From NCBI GenBank assembly GCA_034769895.1, contig CM068373.1:25134120-25198119 (forward strand): 64,000 bases of DNA. The letters are read 5' to 3'. The notes beneath the pieces are model-generated. The model saw nothing but the letters and a program-made list of their open reading frames with translations. It was not told the DNA's origin and did no database searches. A program made the position numbers and the translations under genes. The first letter of the stretch is position 1, and each line of letters starts with the position of its first letter. Source of the DNA: Magicicada septendecula (Eukaryota > Arthropoda > Insecta > Hemiptera > Cicadidae). Shown one piece after another: positions 45,839-56,405 of this stretch.

Positions 45839-46274
45839 AAATTACGTATAACTTACTCAAATGTCGTAAATAACTATAAAATATATAATGGAGATGGAAC
45901 ACACGCGGTGTTGTTGGTGCCCACTACGGTAATACTATAATCGACTGTTAGGCTTACGTTGTTATTTACAGTGCATTACAGACGTCATCTTGTAATCTTA
46001 TCGCTGTATCGTATAGAGAATTAGACTGAAAGTTCGGCTGTTCGTTCAGCAGGACTTCTTTGGTGTTTTATTTTAAAAATAATTATATATTTTGAACTCC
46101 TCGATAGCACTCATACATATCTGTTTTTTTTTTTCACATATATGATGGGGTTGAAAGTTATTGTCGAAATCAGTATAATTATGATTACTGTCCATCAAAT
46201 GACGTGCGTAATTTGACTTTGTTTTGTTAATGCCTTTTTTAGGTAAAATTTTTAAAGCGTTTTAAATTTAAACG

Positions 46275-46555
46275 TTTTTGTGACTGTAAATTGGATACTG
46301 AAAGCATGAATTTTGTAACTGAAAAATGTTTCATTCGTCTACACACACATTTCAGATAAACATTGTATCCGGCAGTATGTAATTAAGCATAATTGATGAA
46401 CGTTCTGATCCGTATGTAAATTGAATAAGAGAAAATGCCAAATATTATGAAAGAATGACGATGTGAGTGGCTCTAGCATTTTAAGCAACAATATTACATA
46501 CATATCACGTGATTATTACCGTTTATCTTTAACAGTTCTAATTTGTTGTACATAC
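46275..46555. other. Unassigned spacer
   Basis: No feature supported; ends in ATAC before the LTR. Confidence 0.5.
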
Positions 46556-47063
46556 TGTTATGCCATTACAGAACGTGGTACATGTTTCTCAGCTATCCCA
46601 GCAGAGCCCAGCTGTAATGTTTGTGTGCGTACGTATTGCTACTTTGAGAAGAAAGACAATTACGTGACACTTAAGACTTCAACGGTCACTCACTGTATTC
46701 AAGTGTTCAAGTCAGCAATCAATTACGCTCAGTGTTTTATTTTTTTTAGTAATTTTGACGGTTGACGGGTATTCTGGCACATTTATGCTATCTATTTAAA
46801 CAACGACAGCTGCCGCTTAGAAGTCAGTTTAAGTGGCGATTTATTCAAGTAATTTTGACATATTGTGACGAAGTGGTATAATTGTGCGGGACTCTATTAG
46901 CTGGCATTACCATTGCATGTGGAGAACTTTTACTCGGATTATTGTACAAGTTGATTTTAAACTATATTTGTGATTAATTAAATCTGGTGATTAGTGATTT
47001 CACTGGTGTCTTGTATTTTGTTTTCCATTGTACCATACGATGATCAGGGAGATCGTCGTAACA
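46556..47063 (+). mobile_element. Solo LTR, Gypsy type
   Basis: 508 bp from TGTTATGCCATTACAG to GTCGTAACA. Flanks ATAC (left) and ATAT (right) are probably a target duplication with one change. Contains the CAGCAGAGCCCAGCTGTAAT module. No internal region adjoins. Confidence 0.85.
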
Positions 47064-47179
47064 ATATAAAGGAGTAACCCATGTCATTGTTTCCTATTTA
47101 AAACTTGTTTCTATAAATATATCTGTATAATATTTACCTCATTTCTTCCGTCGTGTGACTTCGTTTTGCGTTTTGATTT

Positions 47180-47220
47180 GATTTACGCGTTTCGAGACAT
47201 ATGTCTCGTCATCAGAAATA
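47180..47220 (-). ncRNA. Hammerhead ribozyme motif, PLE 3' end
   Basis: Minus strand: CTGATGA (47215-47209), perfect 5-bp stem II GAGAC/GTCTC with an ATAT loop, GAAAC (47093-equivalent positions 47193-47189), GC, GTA (47186-47184). Canonical core. Compared with 45046-45087, one change in stem II turns a G-T into an A-T pair, which keeps the stem. Confidence 0.8.
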
Positions 47221-47391
47221 AATAAAATAAAAATTCACTCTTAGCGAGGTCGTTACATATTAAAATACAAATATTCGAAAACGATTACACACATACCCGC
47301 TTTACTTGAGTGCGCACTCGAGTCGGACCGATCGGACTGATTACAATAGCTACCGTGTAGACAGGTTTATTGCGGTATCGTAGAGCGGGTT

Positions 47392-47712
47392 TTATTTAAA
47401 ATTTAAATGATCCTTTAGCACGAAGTCACGACTGTGTACGTCATTGTACGCCCTATATATCTCAAATTCTTCCAAGGCGTTCATGTAAGTGCCTTTATTA
47501 CAAAAATGCATTGGTTTCAATTTGGAAACAAAGCTTGTATATTTATGATTTTCGTTTATCAAGTGACGAGCATAGTTGGATTTTATGTTTGATGGTGTTG
47601 TCTGACCCTTCAGATTGTACTTAGGTGTGTGTTCAATAAAACGTTTTTGGAAACCCCTTCCCGTCTGGCCGATATAGAAGCATTCACAATCGTCGCACGA
47701 TAATTTATACAC
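47392..47712 (-). CDS. GIY-YIG endonuclease domain of PLE (C-terminal part of pol)
   Basis: 106 codons from the first Met, which is internal: the natural frame starts in RT and is broken near 47740 by a frameshift in an A run. Reads YKLSCDDCECFYIGQTGR (GIY-YIG core with CxxC), Arg in FQKRFIEH, SNYARHLINENHKY, and Glu in MNALEEFEIYRAYN. All catalytic residues I can recognise for the family are present. This domain nicks target DNA for PLE integration. Intact domain, but without RT in frame it cannot make a whole protein. Confidence 0.8.
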   Translation of the reverse strand: MYKLSCDDCECFYIGQTGRGFQKRFIEHTPKYNLKGQTTPSNIKSNYARHLINENHKYTSFVSKLKPMHFCNKGTYMNALEEFEIYRAYNDVHSRDFVLKDHLNFK

Positions 47713-47738
47713 CCCCGTTTTCTTTTCTAAAGTGACAG

Positions 47739-48742
47739 TTATTTTTTACAGAGTATGTTCATAAGATAATTATCAGTTTTAAATATTACGGTTCTATTGT
47801 TATTATTTAACACACTAGTTAAAATTTTTTTCATTATGTTGGTGTACGTCGTTGAAATAAAAGTGGTTTTAGTGTCTTTTTCAATACGAGGTTTAGATAG
47901 CTTGTGCTTTTGTTTCCTGAGGAGGTTGTCAATCAAGGAACTATTGTAGCCACTGGCTTGAGCTATGTATTTTATTGTGTTTAGTTCGTCATTAAAATCC
48001 TCGTCGTCAAGAGGTACTGTTAAAAGTCTGTGTATAAAGTAATTAAAGATTGCCATTTTTGGCGAAAAGGGGTGATGTGAGTCGACAGTTATGGTTACAT
48101 CGGTGGTGGTTCGTTTCCTATACATATTGAATTTCAGTTTATCAATGTGTTTACTAACTGTCAAGTCTAAAAGTTTAATTTATTATTTTTTTCAGTCTCA
48201 ATAGTGAACTGAATGTTTTTATTTATATTATTCATAAAGTTTTTAAAATTTTCGATCTGTCGTAAAGTACCTTTACATATTATAAATGTGTCGTCAACAT
48301 AACGTGCATAAAATATGATGTTATTTTTGTGAATGTTGTTAGAAAACATAAATGTGTCTTCACAGAAATTCAAATAAATGTCAGCAAGCAAACCAGACAG
48401 CGGCGAGCCCATTGCTAAACCATCACGTTGACTGTAAAATTGGTCATCGAAAGTAAACTAATTTTGACACAAAATGACTTCAAGTAGGCTCATTAGCTCT
48501 TCTATCATTCGGGCGTTTAATTTGTTACTTTCAAACAAGTTATTCCTTAGAATCTGCAGCGTTTCCCTAACTGGCATGTTAGTATAAAAGTTGATAATGT
48601 CAAAGGAGGCCAATCTATAATTAGGGGGAAACTTAACGTTCTTAACCTTATTTATAAAGTCAGTGAGATTTGCAATAGTGTGGTTATAAATATATATTTT
48701 GAATGCATAATAATCGGTGTGTAAAATGTTTATTATACACAT
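47739..48742 (-). pseudogene. PLE reverse transcriptase, three frames
   Basis: 48458-48742: RLASFDIINFYTNMPV (motif A, catalytic Asp). 48167-48412: MGSPLSGLLADIYLNF (motif B) and ARYVDDTFII (motif C with both aspartates) then QFTIETEKNNKLNF. 47739-48164: LKFNMYRKRTTTDVTI, PFSPKMAIFNYFIHRLL and the linker to the endonuclease. Frames change at about 48165 and 48440. The catalytic residues survive although the ORF is broken, so the frameshifts may be fairly recent. Confidence 0.88.
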
Positions 48743-48784
48743 AATATTTATCTTCTGTGCGTTTGGATACCAGATATATTAGAA

Positions 48785-50770
48785 CCCCTTACTTTATCTT
48801 GCCTTTAACCACGAACTCTAATTGTTTATCCCCTCATATAAATGTTTCATGACCAGAAAACAGTTTTCCTACAATTTATTTTACGGAAATGTATTACGAC
48901 TCACATTTATCGAACTTCAAGTATTTTAAACTTGAATGGTTGATAAAATTAACAGGCATTTTTCAATGTAACAGGTATTTCTATAAGTAACTGTTAATTT
49001 CTTACTATTTATTTCTTCCGCCTTTAATAAAGAAATTGTTTTAAGAATTACATTTATTAATTAAAATGCTGTGTATAATTTTTCTTACTTAAAAAGGAAT
49101 TTTGTAATTTTTATGATCTACGAGCATATATGTTGTACTCATTTGACTTGCGGGAAATTGAATGTTATTTTTGGCTTTGCTAAAAACCATTTTAATGTGT
49201 TTCAAAATTATACTTTTCCGACTGAATTAGTAAATTCTTTTAGTGATTACAGGTTTTAATTTACGTTTATAAATATCTGTAAATTTCATATTTCCTACAG
49301 TTTATCTTACTATGTAAAGACGAGATAATCCGATGGAACAGAGAGTTTTGTTAGCAGGAGCAAACAACAATACTTATTAAGGATAACGTGTGTAACGGAA
49401 AACGTTAACAAAAAATATTCAGTTAGCATTTTTAAGGTAATCAGATATTTAGTTGTACTTTATGTTAGTATTACACTCTATTATCATTTATTATCAATCT
49501 ATTATTATCTATTAAGCTTTTACTTTGCATACCAATGCAGGCCTACTATAAATTATATAGATCTAATATTATAACGAGAAAAGGTGTATGGCGTGGTTTT
49601 AAAATAATAATAACACTTCTTATCGACTTTGCAAAATCATTCAAAATTTTATTAAAAAAGTTTTCAAAAATTATTAATTAAAATTTCATCATTATTATTC
49701 GCATAATATTTTGCTCATCATACACACAATTATTGTCACAATCCAAATAAGATTACACAAATATTCATAAATATAATACACAAGATATAAATTGACATGT
49801 ATAAATAGAAACTTTTATAATATATAATGTGTTCTCGACTTGCTCAGATTGTATTCTTTTTAAATTCCATATTTTTTTATTTTATTGCTACTTTGCTTTG
49901 TGTGCCTACATATGAATATCTTATTTATGAAATATTAATCAATTTTAGAATTACTTAAACATTTATGCTACGTTATAATTTCAAAAATTAATTTCGTAAA
50001 TGTTAAATATCATTATAAATTACTACAATTTAACTACAATCTACAATTTAGATTTTACAATTATTATTTACATTATTAAAGTTTATCATTGTCTCTTTAC
50101 CATTTTCTTTTCAATGTCTTTTATGACTCTTGGTTGACGAGTAAAAATGGTTTCATGTCACCATATTGCTGTGTGGTGATACTCAGTGATTCTTCGTCAT
50201 GATCCTGAGTCCAGTGTTCTGTGTCGATCCTCCGTTGTCGTCTGATCGTCATGGAGTCCGTCGTCCGGTCCTCCTGGTCCACTCAGCATTCAGACGACTC
50301 GTACGGTACTGGTGGGATATCGACCTTGGATCATCCACCGTCGGGCATAGCCTACGGCTGCAGATGTGTTCCAGCCAAAGAGATCCCCATTCTGTGCACG
50401 ATTTATATTGTTATAGTTTGTCGAAGGTCCCTTTACAGATTCGTTTATTTTTCCTACTTATTTTAATTTTATTCGCAATATGCGAAGTCTTTTGTTTATT
50501 TCTCGATGTTCATACGGTCCGTAATTTTTTTATGTATAATTGTATGTTAACAGTTTTTTCTATATTTTAATTGTTCTTGGTTCTATTCACTTTTATTTAC
50601 ACTGCATTAATATGTATTATTTGTTTCGCACTAGATTTTGCACATGTGCGCGTTTTTATATTAATAATAACGTGGCGTAATTTGTTTTGTCATATCTTAC
50701 GGGGAATTACCAAAATTTAAATAAATTACTTATTAATTCACATTTATTCAGGGGTGACGCATGCCGGTTT
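48785..50770. other. Unassigned, mostly AT-rich DNA
   Basis: 49000-50090 is extremely AT-rich. A GC-richer block at 50170-50420 (overlapping plus-strand frames of 81 and 123 codons, no motif) follows it, an arrangement also seen at 8320-9150. No gene supported. Confidence 0.4.
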
Positions 50771-50777
50771 CTACTGA

Positions 50778-50786
50778 CACACTCAC

Positions 50787-50824
<38 letters not shown>
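50778..50824. repeat. (CA)n microsatellite
   Basis: CA tract with one G interruption near 50791. Confidence 0.95.
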
Positions 50825-50828
<4 letters not shown>

Positions 50829-50829
50829 C

Positions 50830-52020
50830 ACTTACATTGTACACAGTCTTAGCTTGAGTCTGGCGTGATATGCCAGTACCGTCCTGCACATTCGGTGTTC
50901 CCCTTCGCTGGTTACTTACAGCTTTCAATACGCATTTTTTTAAATACTGACAATGTTAATTATTTATTTTAATTTAACAGTATTTTTTCAACTAACTGCG
51001 ACAATGCACAGTAACGTACGCAGACGTACTGCTGCAGTATATTTTTTATAAATAGAGAAGTGAAAAGAGTCTTCTTGAATGGTACTACTTGCTCAGTGTG
51101 ACTTGGCTGGGAATGGCTAAACTACAGGGTTTCAGGTCGTTCAGGTGGCATGTGGAATTTAGTGGAACTAGGTTAACGGAACTGGGGAATCCGCAGTCCC
51201 AATACTCTGGTCACGTATACAAACAAGCTGTGCGTTACCATTATCTACGTATCCCTGTACACAAAGTCACATGTGTTTACGTACTGTGCGCACACATTAC
51301 TGATTGCACTTCTCGCAGCACTCAAGACGCAGAGCAGGCACAAAACACACGAGTAAAAATTTACTTGTATTTAGTCGCTGACAAAGCTTTTCGTCAAAAA
51401 ATATTCTCACAAAATATCTGGTCGTTCCATATGAAAGCTAACAATTCAAAGGCAAATTAAACAAAATAATATTTTATATTACAATCATAAATTGAACGTA
51501 GTTTTACCGTTTTGCAGGTTATACTAAACGAAATGTAAATTTAAATTTAAACACTAACTGTGTAATTAAAAATTCTACAGTTGGTAGGAAAATGTTTACT
51601 GTATACTTGTACCCATATTGGCAATTTCATTAAATTATTTTCTCATAGCTTACATAGATAATATGAAATTGAAGGTAATATTGTTGAATAAACACTTGCA
51701 ATTCTTTCAGTGTTTTATTTATTTTTATTTGGTTTGTACATTCAGTATGTGCATAGAAAGCGGACGTGTCAGGTGCGTGTTCTCACGAATACTGGGAAAC
51801 AAAATTGCTTTTGTTTATCAATACACTGCTGACAGCAGATACCCTTGTACCTGAAGTTTATTGAAAAACAGACTGTTATACTCGTATTTGCAATATAGAA
51901 TAAACCGACGAGTTAGAACAATGGGAACCACTGGTATCACTTCACTATAATATCTTGTACTCACAAATTAATGTTCATTTCATAGCGACACTGACTATAG
52001 AAATATTCATTGTAAATATA
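50830..52020. other. Unassigned DNA with a 123-codon open frame
   Basis: The plus frame 51089-51460 has no recognisable domain, signal peptide or homolog in the window. GACAAAGCTTTTCGTCA at about 51380 matches 17 bp of the 27.2-kb foldback, probably by chance or as a small remnant. Confidence 0.35.
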
Positions 52021-52021
52021 G

Positions 52022-52755
52022 AACCCGCGGGTTCGCTCGCGAATATTTGACTTTTATTGTCTATGTCTATATGGCGTTCTGTCAGCTTGTACAACAATTT
52101 TGTACTCATTAGTCCAACTTCCCTCCAAAGCTGTTTTCAGCACTTGTACTATTTTAACTTGTACAAAATTATTATGTTGGTGCCTTTAGTGGAGATTTAA
52201 AAGTAGCTGTTTATAAAGCCTTTGGTGATATTTATAAAGTACCTGTTAAATCAATAACGCTAAATTCTTAATTTAAGTGTTACTGTGTTGGAAGCATGGT
52301 ATAACACATTAAAAGTTATGTTTTCCTCAACATTCACCAGTAAACTAAAAACCAAAAACCGTTGTCACCTAGCCTCACAAATGGAAACAACACATATTTG
52401 TGCTTTGCATTAAGTAATAGGACAATTTACAAATTAGTAGACTTCTTTTTTTCCACATCGTTATATATCGATACAATCGCATATTATATAGAACATCGAA
52501 AATGTACTGTAGGATTGGATAAATGTACAGTCCGATGCCGCTGAATGTTATTTGTTTATTTACTTGTTACTAAGGTAATTAATTCTGGTCTCCATGGTGT
52601 TATTGACATCTTTATACGCGTCAATGAAAAGGCATAATTGAAAGGGCCTAAATCGTGGGAACGGGGCAAAATATCAAATTCCAAGTTAGACAATATTTTT
52701 CGCCCTATGTACGGTGTGGATTTGTATTCAGTGCCCATAAATCCGCAGACTTTGA

Positions 52756-52759
<4 letters not shown>
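52022..52759 (-). mobile_element. Helitron-like interspersed repeat, copy 2
   Basis: Inverted relative of 42085-43216 and 59500-60329. Its minus-strand 3' end reaches GAACCCGCGGGTTC near 52022 without a clear CTAG. Its 5' side abuts the (TA)n tract into which the intact PLE is inserted. Carries a 60-codon version of the family's small frame (52556-52738, minus): MGTEYKSTPYIG then NLEFDILPRSHDLGPFNYAF. Confidence 0.6.

Positions 52760-52795
<36 letters not shown>
52760..52795. repeat. (TA)n microsatellite at the 3' junction of the PLE
   Basis: About 18 TA units directly joining the PLE terminal repeat. Confidence 0.95.
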
Positions 52796-52797
<2 letters not shown>

Positions 52798-53213
52798 AAT
52801 GTTAATTATCGACCGTATTATTATACTGTTAATGATTTCGAGGTTCGGTCATTAATTATGAAAACTCAGTTTTGCGACGTTTCGAGATTTATTCTTCTCA
52901 TAATCATGCCTACAACATTAAAATATAGTCTTACTACAATTATATTATTTGTAAGTGTGTATAGGTGTGTGTAAAGTCATACATTACTATAACTATTTAC
53001 TTACATTAACTGTGAGATGAGCTACAGCAACCACATTACACTAAACACTTATCACTGTTTCATACTTATACACATATAACACATTACTTTTGTATAGTGT
53101 TAGCGTTATGTAGTTATCTGACAGACTGCCAGCGATATAAAATTTTAATAGTACTAACTAGAAAGTTGGTCAGTATTCTTATACCTGTAAACTATTGTCC
53201 ATTTTAAAAAGAG
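52792..53213 (-). repeat. PLE terminal direct repeat, downstream copy
   Basis: Overlaps the last codons and stop of ORF2 and contains the 3' UTR and a variant hammerhead core. Pairs with 55789-56210. Confidence 0.95.
52871..52911 (-). ncRNA. Variant hammerhead core with an A3-U8 pair
   Basis: Minus strand: GGC, ATGATTA (52907-52901) where CTGANGA is expected, stem II GAGA/TCTC, GAAAC (52883-52879), GTC (52878-52876), GCA. Positions 3 and 8 are A and T, a swapped Watson-Crick pair; U4, G5, A6, A9 and the GAAA segment are canonical. Stem I is weak (2 bp). The same core occurs at 55868-55908 and inverted near 56290-56330. Confidence 0.45.
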
Positions 53214-55396
53214 TGAATAAGATTAGAATAACACTTGCTAAGACTTTGTACGTCCGTTTTCTTGTTAACTGAAAGGTGTTTATTCTTCTCTATTGTTAGC
53301 ATTTCTAAGAATTGCCGTTTAAAGTGATTACTTTCTGCATGAATTACTTTAGCTTTGTGAAACTGAAACGAGTGACCGTGTGTACGGGCGTGTTGTGTTA
53401 GGGCCGTGGGATCAGGTCTGTTAGTATTTACTTTCTGGCAGCTATATTTATGTTGATAAATACGTCTTTTAAAATACTGTTCAGAACAACCGTAATATTT
53501 TTTTCCACAGTTTTCTTCACACGGTATTTCATATATTATGTTGGATCTTAGTTCTATTTCATCCCTGTCTTTAGTATGCGTAAAACATTTATTATTGATA
53601 GTGTTAACGTTTTTGAAAGCTATTTTTGTATTGTGATTAGCATTAGTGAGGATCTTGGAAAGTCTTTCTGATAATGATTTGACATATGGAAGGGAAAAAT
53701 ATTTTTTAGTTGTAGTAGTGTTATCTTGATTACTGGATGTTGTATTCTGTCCTACAGGTGTATTACCATTTATTTGGTTATTAGTCACGTCTAAGTTATT
53801 TATTTGGGTTTTAGTGTTATCTACCATATTATGATTATGTCTGTAACTTTCTCGCAATATTTTGCAAATTATCTTGTGGGGGTACCCATTTTTTAGCAAT
53901 AAGTCTACTAGTCTATTATCAATTTCTTTTTTGTAGATGTCTGTTGTAAGTCTGTGTGCACGATTTATCAGATTTTTAGCAACATTAATTTTGTAGTGGT
54001 ATGGACAATGACTCGTGTAATGAATGTATCGTCCTGAGGTTTGTGGTTTTTGCCACCATTTTGTGTCAAGTTTACCATTGGCTTGGTGGAGTAATAAAAC
54101 ATCTAAAAATGAGATTGTGTTGTCCGATTTTTCTAATTCTACAGTGAAAACTATACGTGGATGGAAGTCATTGAATGTATCTATTATTATATTCTGCATA
54201 TTGATCGGTATTGCTGTAATAATATCATCAACAAATTTGTAAAGGAATGGTATATCAAATGGTGCAGTGGGAAGTTTTTTATCAAGAATATACTCAAGAT
54301 ATATATCAGCCAAGATAGGGGCTATTGGTGAGCCCATTGGGCATCCAAATAACTGTAAATAAAACTCATTGTTGAATTGAAAATATCCCCTCTCTAGGCA
54401 TAACTTAAGTGCTTCTAAGAATTGTTTTTTAGGAATATTTGTGTGAGGTCTGAGTTCATCAAACCTGTCAGAAATAATTTTGGTTACTATTGGTACTGAT
54501 ATATTGGTAAAAAGGGATGATACATCCAGTGAAATAAGTTGATACCCAGGGGGTAATTGAACATTGGATATCTTATCGTGGAAGTCAAATGAATCCTTCA
54601 CGTTATACTTGTAGGTGGAGAGACGTGTTAGAATAGTGGCAAGATGTCTAGCTAATCCATATGTTGGGGAATTTAAAAACGAAACTATGGGTCTGACTGG
54701 GTTCCCATCCTTATGGTTTTTTACTAGAGAGTACAACTTAGGGGAAGTTGGTGCGTTATTCACAAGTTTTCTGCAAGTATGTTCATCTATGTATTTGTTT
54801 TTTTGTAAGAACCGTACGTACTTGTTTGTATCATTCATCAGGCTGTGTGTGGGGTTACGTGAAACTTTTTTGTACGTATTATGGTCATTTAATAATTGTT
54901 GAGTTTTTTTTATATATTCATCTTTATCAATTGCTACCGTTTGATTTGTTTTGTCAGTTTTAGTTATGTATATGTCTGGGTTGGAGCGTAGGAATTGTTT
55001 TGTTTTTTTTAAAATCTGTACATCCCTATGTTTTATACCATTTTTATTCTTATTTTGATTTTGATAATTTGTAATCACATTAACACATTGACCTCTGACT
55101 ACTTCCCTGTTTTCTTCAATTACACTGTGTTGGATGAAGTATTCTACATCACTAATTAAATTTTCTATCGGAATTTTGTTATTTATAAATGGAATGGAAT
55201 ATTTGGGTCCTAGTGATAAGAATTGTTTTATATCTACGGGGATGTCTTTTTTAGTAAAGTTCACAAACCATTTCTCATTACCTATGATATTACATGTTTC
55301 TTTGTGTAATTTATTGAATTTATTTATTTGACGGGTTTTAATTATTTCATGTTTTTGGTCATGCAGTATTTTTTGTTTTTCTTCAAATTCTACCAT
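53204..55396 (-). CDS. Penelope-like pol: reverse transcriptase plus GIY-YIG endonuclease
   Basis: 730 codons, uninterrupted. Fingers with KLYSLVKNHKDGNPVRP (about 220-236); motif A LISLDVSSLFTNIS (Asp 291); motif B GCPMGSPIAPILADIY (351-366); motif C KFVDDII (388-391, both Asp); motif D FTVELEKSDNTISFLDVLL (417-435). A linker rich in N, T and Q (about 520-565) leads to a GIY-YIG domain: IIYEIPCEENCGKKYYG (620-636), Arg 645 in FKRRIYQH, Glu 698 in RQFLEML. RT copies the RNA at the DNA end made by the endonuclease. The start ATG overlaps the ORF1 stop by one base. The stop lies inside the terminal repeat. Expected to be functional by sequence. Plus-strand frames over it are shadows. Confidence 0.95.
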   Translation of the reverse strand: MVEFEEKQKILHDQKHEIIKTRQINKFNKLHKETCNIIGNEKWFVNFTKKDIPVDIKQFLSLGPKYSIPFINNKIPIENLISDVEYFIQHSVIEENREVVRGQCVNVITNYQNQNKNKNGIKHRDVQILKKTKQFLRSNPDIYITKTDKTNQTVAIDKDEYIKKTQQLLNDHNTYKKVSRNPTHSLMNDTNKYVRFLQKNKYIDEHTCRKLVNNAPTSPKLYSLVKNHKDGNPVRPIVSFLNSPTYGLARHLATILTRLSTYKYNVKDSFDFHDKISNVQLPPGYQLISLDVSSLFTNISVPIVTKIISDRFDELRPHTNIPKKQFLEALKLCLERGYFQFNNEFYLQLFGCPMGSPIAPILADIYLEYILDKKLPTAPFDIPFLYKFVDDIITAIPINMQNIIIDTFNDFHPRIVFTVELEKSDNTISFLDVLLLHQANGKLDTKWWQKPQTSGRYIHYTSHCPYHYKINVAKNLINRAHRLTTDIYKKEIDNRLVDLLLKNGYPHKIICKILRESYRHNHNMVDNTKTQINNLDVTNNQINGNTPVGQNTTSSNQDNTTTTKKYFSLPYVKSLSERLSKILTNANHNTKIAFKNVNTINNKCFTHTKDRDEIELRSNIIYEIPCEENCGKKYYGCSEQYFKRRIYQHKYSCQKVNTNRPDPTALTQHARTHGHSFQFHKAKVIHAESNHFKRQFLEMLTIEKNKHLSVNKKTDVQSLSKCYSNLIHSF

Positions 55397-55749
55397 TACT
55401 GTGGGCGGTAAAATTGTTTGCAGTAATCTCTACATTCCACTATGGTTCTTTCTGTTCCAATGATCTTATAATTAGAGCTCTTAATTTCTAAATTTAACAA
55501 TGTTTTCTTAAATCTATTAATAGCATTCTCAAAGTCTTTGTAATATTTATGGTGAATATGACAAGTGCGATGTAATTTCTTAAAATAGTTAATAATGTGT
55601 GAAGGTGTGACGTCTTCTGCCCGGCACCGAAGTAGGAAGATGCGGTTATTCTTAGCATGTGTCAATTTCTTGTATGATTTCGAAAGTAATTTCAATGTTG
55701 AGACTGATGAAGTACCATGTATGTCCTTTATATCCTTGTAAAAACCCAT
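55396..55749 (-). CDS. ORF1 of the PLE: N-terminal region, 117 residues
   Basis: Basic protein (MGFYKDIKDIHGTSSVSTLK at the start; RIFLLRCRAEDVTPSHIINY in the middle, which looks like the N-terminal region normally fused to RT in PLEs; ends QFYRPQ). It stops with TAA whose last A is the first base of the ORF2 ATG. ORF1 lies between the upstream direct repeat and ORF2. Either it is a separate product followed by coupled re-initiation, or a single-base indel split an originally single ORF. Function not known. Confidence 0.75.
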   Translation of the reverse strand: MGFYKDIKDIHGTSSVSTLKLLSKSYKKLTHAKNNRIFLLRCRAEDVTPSHIINYFKKLHRTCHIHHKYYKDFENAINRFKKTLLNLEIKSSNYKIIGTERTIVECRDYCKQFYRPQ

Positions 55750-55788
55750 ATTTCATGTTGTAGTAGATATCATAGCTCTCAGCAATAT

Positions 55789-56210
55789 TATAGGAATGTT
55801 AATTATCGACCGTATTATTATACTGTTAATGATTTCGAGGTTCGGTCATTAATTATGAAAACTCAGTTTTGCGACGTTTCGAGATTTATTCTTCTCATAA
55901 TCATGCCTACAACATTAAAATATAGTCTTACTACAATTATATTATTTGTAAGTGTGTATAGGTGTGTGTAAAGTCATACATTACTATAACTATTTACTTA
56001 CATTAACTGTGAGATGAGCTACAGCAACCACATTACACTAAACACTTATCACTGTTCCATACTTATACACATATAACACATTACTTTTGTATAGTGTTAG
56101 CGTTATGTAGTTATCTGACAGACTGCCAGCGATATAAAATTTTAATAGTACTAACTAGAAAGTTGGTCAGTATTCTTATACCTGTAAACTATTGTCCATT
56201 TTAAAAAGAG
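55789..56210 (-). repeat. PLE terminal direct repeat, upstream copy
   Basis: Offset of 2997 bp to the downstream copy. Contains the end of a preceding ORF2 unit (HSF-stop), so it is the 3' end of a partial upstream tandem unit rather than a true LTR. Likely holds the promoter for ORF1/ORF2, by analogy with other PLEs. Confidence 0.95.
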
Positions 56211-56405
56211 CTCATCTCACAGTTAATGTAAGTAAATAGTTATAGTAATGTATGACTTTACACACACCTATACACACTTACAAATAATATAATTGTAGTA
56301 AGACTATATTTTAATGTTGTAGGCATGATTATGAGAAGAATAAATCTCGAAACGTCGCAAAACTGAGTTTTCATAATTAATGACCGAACCTCGAAATCAT
56401 TAACA

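Larger units (their letters stand above)
45520..46270 (-). mobile_element. Third PLE 3' end, with inserted foldback
   Basis: Minus strand near 46080-46110 reads MSAIEEFKIYNY, the end of the GIY-YIG domain in this PLE group. The 3' UTR follows and ends in GAGGTAAATTTTATT near 45525, comparable to the GGTAA ends of the other PLEs. A degenerate hammerhead lies at 45579-45612 (GTGAAGA and AAAAACGCGTA replace CTGAAGA and GAAACGCGTA). A 179-bp foldback is inserted at 45660-45838. Confidence 0.7.
47111..48780 (-). mobile_element. Penelope-like element, 5'-truncated
   Basis: Minus strand order: RT (48742 down to about 47740), GIY-YIG endonuclease (47712-47392), 3' UTR, hammerhead (47220-47180), terminus at about 47115 (GAGGTAAATATTATACAGA). 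The RT is split into at least three frames. Truncated shortly before RT motif A. The partial copy at 44990-45399 belongs to the same subfamily. Confidence 0.88.

Noticed and set aside
51380-51396. Remnant of the 27.2-kb foldback
   Set aside because: Only a 17-bp match without the rest of the core; may be chance.
54024-54963. Plus-strand frames of 72-95 codons within 54024-55331
   Set aside because: They are antisense to the intact PLE pol, which has full RT and GIY-YIG motifs.
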